This document shows, piece by piece, positions 36,782-46,600 of a DNA stretch of 64,000 nt. This stretch comes from Mycobacterium sp. 3519A (GTDB taxonomy: Bacteria > Actinomycetota > Actinomycetes > Mycobacteriales > Mycobacteriaceae), in contig NZ_OESG01000014.1 of the NCBI RefSeq assembly GCF_900240945.1, forward strand, positions 1,160,015 through 1,224,014. The letters are read 5' to 3'. Every line of letters begins with the position of its first letter. Position 1 is the stretch's first letter. The notes under the pieces were generated by a model. It saw only the letters and a program-made list of their open reading frames with translations, did no database searches and was not told where the DNA came from. Position numbers and translations under genes: made by a program.

Positions 36782-39073
36782 GTGACCGGAGGTGGAACGG
36801 TCGTGGAGTTGCGGGTGCACGGGGTGTCCGGTGCACAGCCGGAAGCGCTGCTGGGCACTTCCGCCGACGACATCGAACGCGTGGCAGGCGACGACGACGC
36901 CGGCTTTTACCGGCGCAGGCCGGCGCTCGACGCGGCGGCCGACCCGAACCAGTGGCGCCGGGTGATGGAGGCGTACTCCTGGGCGGCGCTGACATCCCGC
37001 CGCGCCAGCCGCGCCCTCTGGCTGTTGTTTCTGCCGTTCATCCTCATCGATCTGGCGCATTGGATGCTGCCGCCCGCGCGCAGTAAGCGGGCCGCCGTGC
37101 TGGCGGTGACGCTGCTGCGGCTGATCGCGCTGTCGTTCACGTTGACGTTGATGCTCGCCTCCGCGGTGGCGGTGATGGACGTAATGGTTTGGCAATGCGC
37201 GAATTTGGATCACTGCGCCGCCGGACCGGTGGCCATCGTGGCGTCGTGGCACCGCGGAGCCCAACTCGTGGCGGCCGCCGTGCCGCTGATGGCGGTGGTT
37301 GCGCTGCTGTGGCGGCTGGGTTCGGAGGGCGCCATTGTCGGTGGACGTGAGCCGCCGCCGAGTCCCGCTGTGGTCGAGGGCCAGACACCCCCGTTGGCAC
37401 GGTCGTCGTTCTGGAACCCCGACGAATCAGTGGTGCGGATGCGGTGCTGCCATGTGACCGCGTGGTCTGCCGGCGTGGCCGCGGTGGCGTTGGCGGCGCC
37501 GGTGCGCTACGCCGCGGGCGGGGCTGAGACGGTGAGCGTCGGCCTGCTGGCGGCCAATGCGCTGTTCCTGGCCATCGCGGTGGCGGCCACCGCGTCGAGC
37601 AGGGCCACCGCGCGTGGCGGCCGCGGCGTGAACCGGCTTACCAAACCGCTCGTGGTGGCGCGCTGGGCGTCGCTGGGACTGCTTGTGGCGTCGATGATTT
37701 GGGTCGCCGCCGCCGACGTGTCGTATCCGCCTGCGCCGACGCACCTGCCGGGTCTGCACGGGGCGATCTACGTTCTGTTCGGCGTTCAGGTCATGCTGCT
37801 GGTTGCGTTGTTCGCGTTCACCGCCGTGTCGATGCGGGGCACCCGGTGTGCGCAACGGACCAAAGGGTGGCGGATGACGCTCGGAGGGTTCACCGGTCCG
37901 TTCGTCGCACTGATCGGATGGCTCATCGGGGGTGGGTTCAGCGTCGGCATCGGACTGCTGGCAGCGCAGATGTTCGGTCAGGCGGTGTTGTCGACGTCGG
38001 CGGCAGTCCGCGAGAACGCTTCCGGGGCCCCGCTGATCGTGCCGCCACCGTATGTGTGGGCGTCGGTGGCGATAGTGGTCACCATCGCGGTGGCCGTCGT
38101 GATGGGCGGCTACGTCTATTTCCGCGTCGTACCGCAGCGGACCGCGGGCGAGTTGACCAGCGTGCAGGCCGACTATCCGCGGGTAGCCGACCCCCGCGCC
38201 GAGCTCACCGGGATCGCCAGAGCGCGCGCGTTGGCGTCGTTGACAGACATCGGCACGCGGATGGTGGCGGGCATGGCCCTGGTGGCGGTGGCGGCGATCA
38301 TCGTGATGATGGTGCTGAATCTGCTGGTACCGCAATTTGATTCGGCCCGGTTCTGGCCGGAGGCGATCTTGCGCTTCAGCGTGTTGACCTCCGTGGTGCT
38401 GGCGTCGGGCCTGGTCGCTGTGGCGGTGGCGGCATACCGTAATCGGCAACTCAGGCGCGCTGTCGCGGTGCTGTGGGATGTCGTCACCTTCTGGCCACGT
38501 GCGAATCATCCGCTGACCCCGCCGTCGTACGGCGCCCGCACGGTGTGGGACATCCGCCTGCGGTTGGCGGCGCTGACGGAAGCGGCCGACCCGACCCGCG
38601 TCGTGCTGGTGGCGCACAGTCAGGGCTCGGTGATCGTGGCGGCCGCGCTGTTGCAGGCCGACGAGCCCTACCCGCTGCTGACGTTCGGCTCACCGCTGCG
38701 ACGGCTGTACGCGCAGAACTTCCCCGCCTACTTCAGTCGGGAAACACTCGAGTTTCTGCGGGCCAGGCAGTTGCCGAATCGGCAGTGGATCAACCTGTGG
38801 GCGCTCACCGATCCGATCGGGGCGTGGATATTCGATCACCAGAACACGTCGCTGGCCGCCGCGCAGGCGCAGTATGTCGACGACCGTCTGCTCGACGTGC
38901 GCCCAGACGACGGCCGACCGGCGCCGGGAGCGCCGATCTGCGGGCACTCCGGATTCTGGCTGCGCCAGGAGTACACGGAGGCCGTCGAGGCCCTACAGTC
39001 CACAGTGATGCCCGCGCACACCATGCCGCCCGACGACCGCGCGACGGCCGCGCCCAGCGAAGAGTCGCTGTGA
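36782..39073 (+). CDS. Membrane-embedded alpha/beta hydrolase
   Basis: 763 residues from GTG 36782. The N-terminus VVELRVHGVSGAQPEALLG supplies an oxyanion-type HGV motif. Roughly ten transmembrane spans occupy ~75-560. A C-terminal soluble segment has the nucleophile elbow VLVAHSQGSVIVAAAL (Ser ~614) and TFGSPLRRLYAQNFPAYF. An alpha/beta-hydrolase split around a large membrane domain suggests a lipase or esterase acting at the membrane. Its stop overlaps the start of the next gene (GTGA). Confidence 0.8.
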   Translation: MTGGGTVVELRVHGVSGAQPEALLGTSADDIERVAGDDDAGFYRRRPALDAAADPNQWRRVMEAYSWAALTSRRASRALWLLFLPFILIDLAHWMLPPARSKRAAVLAVTLLRLIALSFTLTLMLASAVAVMDVMVWQCANLDHCAAGPVAIVASWHRGAQLVAAAVPLMAVVALLWRLGSEGAIVGGREPPPSPAVVEGQTPPLARSSFWNPDESVVRMRCCHVTAWSAGVAAVALAAPVRYAAGGAETVSVGLLAANALFLAIAVAATASSRATARGGRGVNRLTKPLVVARWASLGLLVASMIWVAAADVSYPPAPTHLPGLHGAIYVLFGVQVMLLVALFAFTAVSMRGTRCAQRTKGWRMTLGGFTGPFVALIGWLIGGGFSVGIGLLAAQMFGQAVLSTSAAVRENASGAPLIVPPPYVWASVAIVVTIAVAVVMGGYVYFRVVPQRTAGELTSVQADYPRVADPRAELTGIARARALASLTDIGTRMVAGMALVAVAAIIVMMVLNLLVPQFDSARFWPEAILRFSVLTSVVLASGLVAVAVAAYRNRQLRRAVAVLWDVVTFWPRANHPLTPPSYGARTVWDIRLRLAALTEAADPTRVVLVAHSQGSVIVAAALLQADEPYPLLTFGSPLRRLYAQNFPAYFSRETLEFLRARQLPNRQWINLWALTDPIGAWIFDHQNTSLAAAQAQYVDDRLLDVRPDDGRPAPGAPICGHSGFWLRQEYTEAVEALQSTVMPAHTMPPDDRATAAPSEESL

Positions 39074-39822
39074 GGTTCGCCAACCGCACCGCGGTGATCA
39101 CGGGCGGCGCCGTCGGCTTCGGCCGGGCGTTCGCCAGGGCGTTGGCCGCCGAGGGTGCCAGCGTGGTGATCGCTGACATCGACGCCGAAACCGCAGAACA
39201 CACTGCGGCTGAACTGAATTCGGCGGGTGGCCGCGCGATCGCGGTCAGCTGCGATGTCGCAGACCCGGCGCAGGTGGATGCCGCCGTCGCGGCGGCCTCC
39301 GGACAGTTCGGCGGTATCGACATCGTGATCAACAACGCCGGACTACACCTGATGAAGTACAACCAGCCGTTCACGGCGTTGTCGCGCAAGGAGATCCGCG
39401 ACCTGTTCGACGTGAACGTGATGGGCGTGATCAATGTGACGCTGGCGTGCCGGGACTCGATGCGTGAACGCGGCGGCGGCGTGGTGCTCAACATTTCGTC
39501 GATGGCGGGCTATTTGAGCGCGACCCCGTACGCGGTGTCCAAGCTGACCGTCCGCGGTTTGACCGTCGCGTTCGCGACGGAACTCGCGCAGGACCGCATC
39601 CGGGTCAACGCGATCGCCCCCGGGCTGATGAACACCGAGAGCGCGCTGGCCGACCTGCCGACGACGTTGATCGACGAGTTCGTGCACAAGCGGCAGTTGG
39701 TGCATCGTCTTGGCACGATGGACGACGTGGTGTCCGCGATGTTGTTCCTCTGCTCCGACGAGGCGTCGTTCATCACCGGCGAGACGGTGAAGGTCAGCGG
39801 CGGCTATCCGCTGGGCTTCTGA
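39070..39822 (+). CDS. Short-chain dehydrogenase/reductase
   Basis: 250 residues from GTG 39070, coupled to the upstream hydrolase. Classical SDR: cofactor motif TGGAVGFGRAFA (TGxxxGxG), VIADIDAET (Asp38, favouring NAD), NNAG, catalytic Ser in ISSMAGY and YAVSK (Tyr-xxx-Lys), and a C-terminal ITGETVKVSGGYPLG. The substrate cannot be deduced. Its last 19 bases overlap the convergent pseudogene. Confidence 0.92.
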   Translation: MRFANRTAVITGGAVGFGRAFARALAAEGASVVIADIDAETAEHTAAELNSAGGRAIAVSCDVADPAQVDAAVAAASGQFGGIDIVINNAGLHLMKYNQPFTALSRKEIRDLFDVNVMGVINVTLACRDSMRERGGGVVLNISSMAGYLSATPYAVSKLTVRGLTVAFATELAQDRIRVNAIAPGLMNTESALADLPTTLIDEFVHKRQLVHRLGTMDDVVSAMLFLCSDEASFITGETVKVSGGYPLGF

Positions 39823-40240
39823 TCGGCGAACCGCACCAGACGTTCCTGCATGACCGGGTATGGGTCGGCGGCGGGCAGGTCGGTTCCCTCGCGCACCGCG
39901 ACGGCGGCCTGCGCGGCGGCGTGGATCGCGGCGCGGTACGGCATGGAGCCCGTCGACACCCGGCGCACCCCGAGTTCGGCGAGTTGATCGAGCGAAAACC
40001 CCGGGATGGCAAGCACATCGACCGGCAACGGAATTGCTGAGGTCAGCTCACGCAGCACGACGGGCTCGGTGGCGCCGGCCACGAAGATGCCGTCGGCGCC
40101 CGCTTCGACATACCGGTTGGCCCGGTCCAGTGTCGCGGCCACCGTCGCATCCTGGCTGAGCCAGTACGTGTCGATGCCGGATGGCCGTCCCACGCGTTGG
40201 GTAGCGGCAGCTCGCGATGATGCAGATCCTTGAACGTCAT
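39804..40240 (-). pseudogene. Decayed PEP-mutase/isocitrate-lyase family gene
   Basis: The start ATG 40238-40240, ATGA-coupled to the DUF427 gene, opens an authentic family N-terminus (MTFKDLHHRELPLPNAWD) that then runs out of frame. The other reading frame resumes with the family's C-terminal half: IDTYWLSQDATVAATLDRA, YVEAGADGIFVAGATEP, VLAIPGFSLDQLAELGVRRVSTG. The expected ~120 middle residues, with the KDYRCG/ADIEAGY-type catalytic parts, are missing, and the junction near 40190 is frameshifted. So the gene has an internal, out-of-frame deletion and is non-functional. Confidence 0.8.
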
Positions 40241-41067
40241 TCCTCGCTCCACGGCGTCACCGGGCGGTCCCGGTGCTCGCCGTCGACGATCACGTCGACA
40301 CGTTCGTCGAAGAAGCAGATCCGGTCACGGACCGGCTCGGCGTCGTGCAACGGGTCGTGGTACGTCCATGCCACGTCACGGGGACCGTCGGGGATCGAGT
40401 AGTACGTCGCGCGGCCCTTGTAGGCGCAGAAGGTCGCGGTGTCGCTGCGTTCGAGTCGCACGGCCACATCCTCGCGCGGGAGATAGCACCGCACCGGCAG
40501 CAGGGTCTCGAACAGCAGCAGCGGCCGGGTGGAATCCGCGAGCACCCGGCCGTCGAGTTCGACGCGGACGTGACGGCTGCTGCGGAGGACATCGATGCGG
40601 CTGAACGGGTCGTGCGGGTGGCTGACGACGTGTTCGTCCTCTTCGCGCCACTCGAACGCACCGAACTCGAGGATCACGTAGTCGGCGAGGTCGGGGTCGT
40701 CCGGCCGGAACGCCGCCGCAGGCCCGGTCTCCTCGCCTGCGATCACGTCGAACGCGGTGCCCGCACACGAGTGCGCGTCGAACGGCACGGACGGGTCGAG
40801 GATCGGCCGCGAACTGATCGCAGGAAGCCGCACGCCGACGTCTTCATCGGCACCCGATTCGGCGCCGGCCGGCACCAGTTGAGCTGACAGCGCGGCGGTC
40901 GGCACGGCGTAGGTCGGGACCACGCGCCTCGGCTCCCACACCAGAAGGGCTTCGCAGGTGTCGACCACCGGTTCACCGCCGATGCAGGCGCGTACCCGCT
41001 TCGGGGTGGGTTGGTAGCGGAGGGTGTGAAGATTTCCGGTCAGCAGGTCCATCATCCTGACACCCAT
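40237..41067 (-). CDS. DUF427 domain protein (two tandem domains)
   Basis: 276 residues from ATG 41065-41067 with AAAGGGG upstream. Two DUF427-like halves: residues ~15-130 (RVRACIGGEPVVDTCEALLVWEPRRVVPTYAVP) and ~165-270 (HVRVELDGRVLADSTRPLLLFETLLPVRCYLPREDV, CAYKGRATYYSI, TYHDPLHDAEPVRDRICFFDERVDV; all shown in parts). Widespread in actinobacteria, role unknown. It lies between the acyl-CoA dehydrogenase gene, 12 bases upstream, and the pseudogene, in one operon. Confidence 0.85.
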   Translation of the reverse strand: MGVRMMDLLTGNLHTLRYQPTPKRVRACIGGEPVVDTCEALLVWEPRRVVPTYAVPTAALSAQLVPAGAESGADEDVGVRLPAISSRPILDPSVPFDAHSCAGTAFDVIAGEETGPAAAFRPDDPDLADYVILEFGAFEWREEDEHVVSHPHDPFSRIDVLRSSRHVRVELDGRVLADSTRPLLLFETLLPVRCYLPREDVAVRLERSDTATFCAYKGRATYYSIPDGPRDVAWTYHDPLHDAEPVRDRICFFDERVDVIVDGEHRDRPVTPWSEE

Positions 41068-41079
41068 CGCGGACCCCTT

Positions 41080-42474
41080 TCACTTGCGGGGCGGGCGCAA
41101 TACGTTCATCGCCAACCGCATTATCGGTTCGGGGACGGAATCTTTGGCGGAAAGCGCCGCATCGGCCGCCCTGCTGCGCAGTGGGGTGCCGCGGCCGAAC
41201 CATTTGTTCAGCGGGCCGCCTGTCGGTTCGAGGCTGACGTGCAGCGGCGGCTTACCTGCCGCGGCGCCGAGCGCATTGGAGATGACGACCCGCTGAATCT
41301 CGCTGGTGCCTTCGAAGATGGTGTACAGCTTGGCGTCTCGGTACCACTTCTCGACCGGGTGGTCCTTGATGTAGCCCCAGCCGCCCATCGTCTGGATGGC
41401 GCGTTCGGTGGTGCGCACGGCGACTTCGCTGGCCGCCAGTTTGGCCATCGAGCCCTCGCCGCGCTCGAATGGCACTCCCGAGGCGGCCATCCAGGATGCC
41501 CGCCAGGTCAGCAGCCGTGCCGCGTCGATCGCGGTGGCCAGGTCGGCGAGCGGGAACGAGACGCCCTGGTTGTCGATGATCGGCGCCCCGAACGCCTCCC
41601 GGTGGTTGGCGTACTCGGTGGCGTATTCCAGTGCAGCCCTTGCGATTCCGAGCGCCTGGGCGGCGACCATGGGCCGGGTCTGCTCGAAGGTGCCCATGGT
41701 GGCCGAGCCGGAGTTCTTGGCGCCTGCGACCGCCTCGCGCGCCTTGGCGAGCTTGTGTTCCAGCTTCTCCTGACCGCCGAGCAGGTTCTCCGCGGGGACC
41801 CGCACACCGTTGAACCGCAACTCGGCGGTGTGCGAGGCGCGGCAGCCGAGCTTGTCGAGTTTGCGCACCAGTTCCAGGCCGGGGGTGCCGCCGGGCACGA
41901 TGAACAGGGCCTGGCCCCTGTGCCCGAGTTCCTCATCGACCACGGCGTTGACGACGTGCACGTTGGCGATGCCGCCGTTTCCGATCCACATCTTGTGGCC
42001 GTCGATGATCCAGTCGGCGTCTTTTCCTGGGCCGGCGCGGCGGGCCCGGGTGCGCAGATTGCGGACGTCGCTGCCGCCCTCGGGTTCGGAGATGGCCAGT
42101 GCGGCGAGCTTGAGATCACCTGGCGTGCCGAAACATTCGGGCGCCCACTGCAGCATCTGCTCGGGGGAGGCGGCCTGGCCGATCGCCGAAAGCGCCAAAG
42201 CCGGCATCACGATCGCGAGCCCGATGCCCGCGCAGCCCCAGAACAGTTCCTCCATGAACATCGGCAACGACAGCCCGGTCGGATCGCCGATCAGATCGCG
42301 GTAGAACAGCGGACTGTAGAAACCCTGGCCGGCTGCTTCCTCGAGCACCGGCCACGGGAACTCCTGGCGCTGGTCGTACTCGAGCGCGACCGGGCGTACG
42401 CAGTTTTCGGCGAACTCATGTGTGCGCCGGGCCAGGTCGTGCTGCGCGGCGGTCGGGGTGATGTCGAAGCTCAC
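41080..42474 (-). CDS. Acyl-CoA dehydrogenase
   Basis: 464 residues. FAD-dependent alpha,beta-oxidation of an acyl-CoA thioester. Features: LAALAISEPEGGSDVRNL (substrate/FAD loop), WIIDGHKMWIGNGG, a mid-domain RASHTAELRFNGVRVP, and C-terminal TMGGWGYIKDHPVEKWYRDAK followed by IFEGTSEIQR, with Glu as the catalytic-base candidate. By position it may be the counterpart of fadE1 (Rv0131c), but the paralogue cannot be fixed without alignment. First gene of the operon with DUF427. Confidence 0.9.
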   Translation of the reverse strand: MSFDITPTAAQHDLARRTHEFAENCVRPVALEYDQRQEFPWPVLEEAAGQGFYSPLFYRDLIGDPTGLSLPMFMEELFWGCAGIGLAIVMPALALSAIGQAASPEQMLQWAPECFGTPGDLKLAALAISEPEGGSDVRNLRTRARRAGPGKDADWIIDGHKMWIGNGGIANVHVVNAVVDEELGHRGQALFIVPGGTPGLELVRKLDKLGCRASHTAELRFNGVRVPAENLLGGQEKLEHKLAKAREAVAGAKNSGSATMGTFEQTRPMVAAQALGIARAALEYATEYANHREAFGAPIIDNQGVSFPLADLATAIDAARLLTWRASWMAASGVPFERGEGSMAKLAASEVAVRTTERAIQTMGGWGYIKDHPVEKWYRDAKLYTIFEGTSEIQRVVISNALGAAAGKPPLHVSLEPTGGPLNKWFGRGTPLRSRAADAALSAKDSVPEPIMRLAMNVLRPPRK

Positions 42475-42510
42475 CAGGTCCGAGTACCCGAAGGCCTACC
42501 GTGATAATCG

Positions 42511-43032
42511 ATGAAGCTCTCTGGGCTCGATCTTCGGCAACGCGACGGCGTCACGTGTGGGCCGACCGTCGCGGTGGTGGCCGGCGCCCTGCTTGGGCAC
42601 GGCGCCGATCTGTCCGATTCGACCTGGTTCGCCGACGAACAAGCCAGGGTGCACGCGGAGGTGAACCGGGTGTGGCCGCGGCGGTTGGGCACCACGCCGT
42701 CGGGTATGGCGCGCGCGCTCACTGCGCGGGCATCGGGTGTGCGTTACCGGTGGCGGCCGTTCCGCGGGCGCCGCGATGCGCTGTCCGACGTCCAGCGTGC
42801 GGTGGCCGCGGGTCGGCCGGTGGCGATGTTGATCGGCCGCGTCGTCCCGCGGCACTGGGTGCTGATCGTCGCGGCGACCGAGCGACGGTGGCAGTGCTAC
42901 GAACCGTCGTCGGGGCAGGTGCGCACCGTGGCCGTCGACGCGGTCCGGCGCGCACGGCTGACCGGACTGGGCTATCCCCGGCCGTTCGCGTTCGTGCTGC
43001 CGAACGCCTCAACCCGCTCGGCGACTAGCTGA
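42511..43032 (+). CDS. C39-like papain-fold protein
   Basis: 173 residues. QRDGVTCGPTVAVVAGALL places Cys16 at the start of a helix, and HWVLIVAATERRWQCYEP places His115 and Glu131 in the right order for a papain-like triad, as in C39/BtrH-type domains. No signal peptide, so a cytosolic deamidase, peptidase or transglutaminase-like role is possible. Its 3' end overlaps the convergent paiB-like gene by 61 bases. Confidence 0.72.
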   Translation: MKLSGLDLRQRDGVTCGPTVAVVAGALLGHGADLSDSTWFADEQARVHAEVNRVWPRRLGTTPSGMARALTARASGVRYRWRPFRGRRDALSDVQRAVAAGRPVAMLIGRVVPRHWVLIVAATERRWQCYEPSSGQVRTVAVDAVRRARLTGLGYPRPFAFVLPNASTRSATS

Positions 43033-43604
43033 TCGGCGGCCGCATCCGACTGTTTCAGCCCGGCGACCACCCCGGCGCGGTTGCGCTCGGGTTGGTTCTG
43101 CGACATCTTCGCCTTGCCTTCGACCTTCGAAATCACAAGCTCGACACCGACGATCGCGCGCAACTGTGCGCGGGTGAAGCTCTCCGGCGCATCGGTCACC
43201 CGCCACGGTTCGGCGCGGCTTCCTTCATGCCGGTCGGTCAGCCGGGTCACCAGGTTCAGCACCCAGTCCGGATCGTCGTGCGCCACCAGCCTGCCGTGGA
43301 CAGTGAGCACCTCGTAGTTCCACGTCGGCACCACCTTGCCCGTCTCGGATTTGGTGGCGTAGAAGCTGGGCGAGATGTATGCCTCTGGGCCGGAGAAGAT
43401 GGCCACCGATTCACCGTCCTCGGCCTGCCAGTGCGGGTTGGCCCGCGACACGTGTCCGATCAGCGAGTGCCCGTCGTAGATCATCGGCAGCGGCGTGACC
43501 AGCAGCCCCGACGCGTCGTGCGTGACCAACTGAGCAAAGCCGGCCTGCGCGAGCGCGGCCGCCGTCTCTTGGTCGGAGAGCGCGAACTGGCGAGGGATGT
43601 ACAT
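42972..43604 (-). CDS. PaiB-family FMN-binding protein
   Basis: 210 residues. N-terminal MYIPRQFALSDQETAAALA, then VTHDASGLLVTPLPMIYD, HVSRANPHWQAEDGESVAIFSGPEAYISPSFYATK (split) and VPTWNYEVLTVHGR, the unmistakable PaiB/FMN-binding negative regulator pattern. The Bacillus PaiB was described as a regulator, but the fold is a split-barrel flavoprotein. Probable flavin or haem binder in the cytosol. Confidence 0.9.
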   Translation of the reverse strand: MYIPRQFALSDQETAAALAQAGFAQLVTHDASGLLVTPLPMIYDGHSLIGHVSRANPHWQAEDGESVAIFSGPEAYISPSFYATKSETGKVVPTWNYEVLTVHGRLVAHDDPDWVLNLVTRLTDRHEGSRAEPWRVTDAPESFTRAQLRAIVGVELVISKVEGKAKMSQNQPERNRAGVVAGLKQSDAAADQLVAERVEAFGSTNANGRG

Positions 43605-43610
43605 GGCGCT

Positions 43611-46600
43611 TCAGCCTAGAACGGCGCCTGCCCACGCCATGTGTCCTTGGAAGCCGAGCATCGTCGCCCTGGCGCGATAGCGCTCCGTGAAGTCGTGGTA
43701 GCTGGTCTCGTCGCCCCGTGCCTGCGCAAGCGACGCCCGCATGCGCAACAGGGGCAGTTCGTTGAGGACGAATTCTGGCTCGGTCGGTGCAGCCGCAAGT
43801 TCGTCGATGGTCGCCTGCGCCTCCTGCATGTCGCCGTCGGCGCCGCGGCGCAGCAACGCCTCTGCCAAGACCGTCGCGGCACAACCGCGATAAACCATTT
43901 CACCCGACCGTAATTCGTTGCCTATGACGGTTCGCGACAACTCGATCGCACCGTCGAGGTCACCGCTGCGGACCTTCTCGCTGGCAATCAGGATGTCGAA
44001 AGTCCATGCCGCGCAGACAGTCAGCCGTTCCTGGCGCACGACATCGCGGACCATCTCGCACAATTCGAAACCGCGTTTGCGCTCGGCCGGATCCCCCAGT
44101 GCGACGAGGGCATACCCGCGAGCCATCTGGGCGTTGGCCAGTGTGAAATCGTCGCCGGAGCGCTCGGCCAACTCCAACACCTCGGCGGTGTCGCGCAACA
44201 TGGTCGCATCGGGCAGCATCACGCCGTTCGGGATGGTGATGGCTTTGAACATGACCGTGAAGACGCGCGAGAAAGGGTCGAATCCGCGAGCCATCTCTAT
44301 CGCGGTGTCGAAGTCCTCCATCCAGCCTGTGCGCCCGAGGCTGGATGCCGCGGCGCCGCGACATCCGATCGCCATCGCCAACGGCGAACCGACGACCAGG
44401 TTGCCTTTGGTGGGATCGCCGTTGGCCAAGTCGATGACACGTTGCGCCAATCGAAAAGCTTCGGCCATTTCGCCTGCCTGCCACTTGGCGATGGTCGCTG
44501 CGTGCAGAAGCCCAACTATCAATTCTGAGTCGCCGATCGATTCGAGAAGGTCGACGTATTCCGATGCCAGCCGTGATGCCTCCCGTAGCTCGGCGTGGAA
44601 GGTCAGGGTCATCAGCAGTCCGGACATCCCCGTGACGAGGGCTCGTTTGTCGCCCGCGGCGGTGGCGAGTTCGCGAAGCTCATCGAACCCGGTGTCGGCG
44701 ACGCTGCCGCCGACCCGCCAGGCACTGGCGCACAACAAGGTGCGTGGTGCGATCCGCATCGACATCCGGTCCGGATCGTCTTGCGGCAACTGGTCGGCAA
44801 CCGCGCGCGCCCGCTGCCAGCTCCCTCGAGCCGCGGCGATGTCGCGGTAGGTCAACCATGCCGCGGCACGCATGTGCCAATGAAAGGCCGCTCGCAGATC
44901 CCCTGCGGCTTCCAGATGGGTGGCAATCAGGGCGGCATTCGCGTCGGCCGCTGCGGGGTCGCGCTGTTCGATCACGCTCGCCACCCGCTGATGCAGCTGC
45001 GAGCGTGCCGATTTGAGTTGGGACTCATAAGCCACCGCACGGATCAGCGGATGCAGAAATGCGTATTCGCCGTCGGCCGCCGGTACCGGTTCGACGATCT
45101 CGGCATTGACCAGGTCATCCAGGTCGGTCGACCCAATGGTTTCGGTGAGCAGGTCGGCGCCGAATCGGGACCCGACCACCGCCGCGACGTTCAGGGTGCG
45201 CTTAGGCGCTGCGCCGAGGCGATCGATGCGTGCGGCGATGGTGGCCTGAACGGTGGCGGGCACAGTGACCTCGGCGGAGTCGACACGGCACAGGTATGCG
45301 CCTCGGTCACCGGTGAGGACTGCTCGCTCGGCCAGATCGCGCACGATCTCCTCGGCGAAGAACGGATTGCCGCCGGCCCGTTCGACGATTCGTGCAGACA
45401 GCTCGGCCACGGACGGGTCTGACCCCAGTAGCTCTTTCACCAAAGCTGACGTTTGTGAGTCATCCAGTGGGACAAGCGGGATGGTCGTGGAGCCGACCAG
45501 TGTGCCCCGGTATTCGGGGCGATAGGTGACTAGCACCACCGACTGGCTCGCACGAAGCACGGAGACGAGTTCGGCGACCATCGATTCGCTGACCTCGTCG
45601 ATCCAGTGCGCGTCCTCGACCACATACAGGCAAGGGGTGGTGCGCGCCTGTGTGGCGGTCGTGAGCAATCGCCCAAGTCGCCGACGCCGGGCATCAGGGT
45701 CCATCTGAGGTGGGGCCATTTCGACGTCGCGGATGCCGAGCAGGTCATCGAGCAGTTGCAGGTCCTCCGGCCCCTCCTCCTGCAGTCGGGCCCGCAATCG
45801 CTGTCGTGCAGCATCGGCCGGGAGGTTCTCCACGCCGAAGACGCTGCGCAGCAGTCCTGCCATCGGATGGAAGGCGATCTGCTGAGCGTGCGCGTGACAG
45901 GTGGTGCAAAACGCTTCGAAACCTCGGCTGGTAGCCATTGCGACGGTCTCGCGGGCTATCCGACTTTTCCCGATACCCGGCGGCCCTACCAGGCCCACCA
46001 CGCAACCGGTACCGAGGACCGCCTGATCCAAGATCGCCGCCAGCGAGCAGATCTCCCGTTCGCGACCGACGAGCCCCGCTTCGTGTCGACCGACCGGCTC
46101 CCGCTGCATCGCTGTGCCCAACAGTCGACGCACGAGCACCGGACGGTCCGACCCCTTGATGGGAACGAACTCCGGTTCAGCCAATGCCATCGAGTCTTGA
46201 ACCAGCCGGGCTGCGGAAGCGCTCAGGACTACCCCGCCCGGTGGGGCGACCGACTCCATCCGCTGCGCCATCCCGACCTGTTCACCAATGGCGGTGTAAC
46301 CGAATGAGCCAGACCCCAGGTCGCCGGCGATCACCCGACCCGAATTCAGGCCCATCCGCATCCGCAGCGCGATGCGGTCACGACTCTCGAACCCAATGGC
46401 GAGGCGCCCTACTTCCTGCTGGATCTCCAAGGCGGCCAAACAGGCGCGAAAAGCGTGATCTTCCAACGCGATCGGCGCCCCGAAGAACGCCATGATGCCG
46501 TCACCCGTGAACTGCGCGACGGTTCCGCCGTACCGCCGCACCACCACGGCGCAGCAGTCAGCAAGTTCAGTCATGATCTCGCGAAGCCGCTCGGCGCCGA

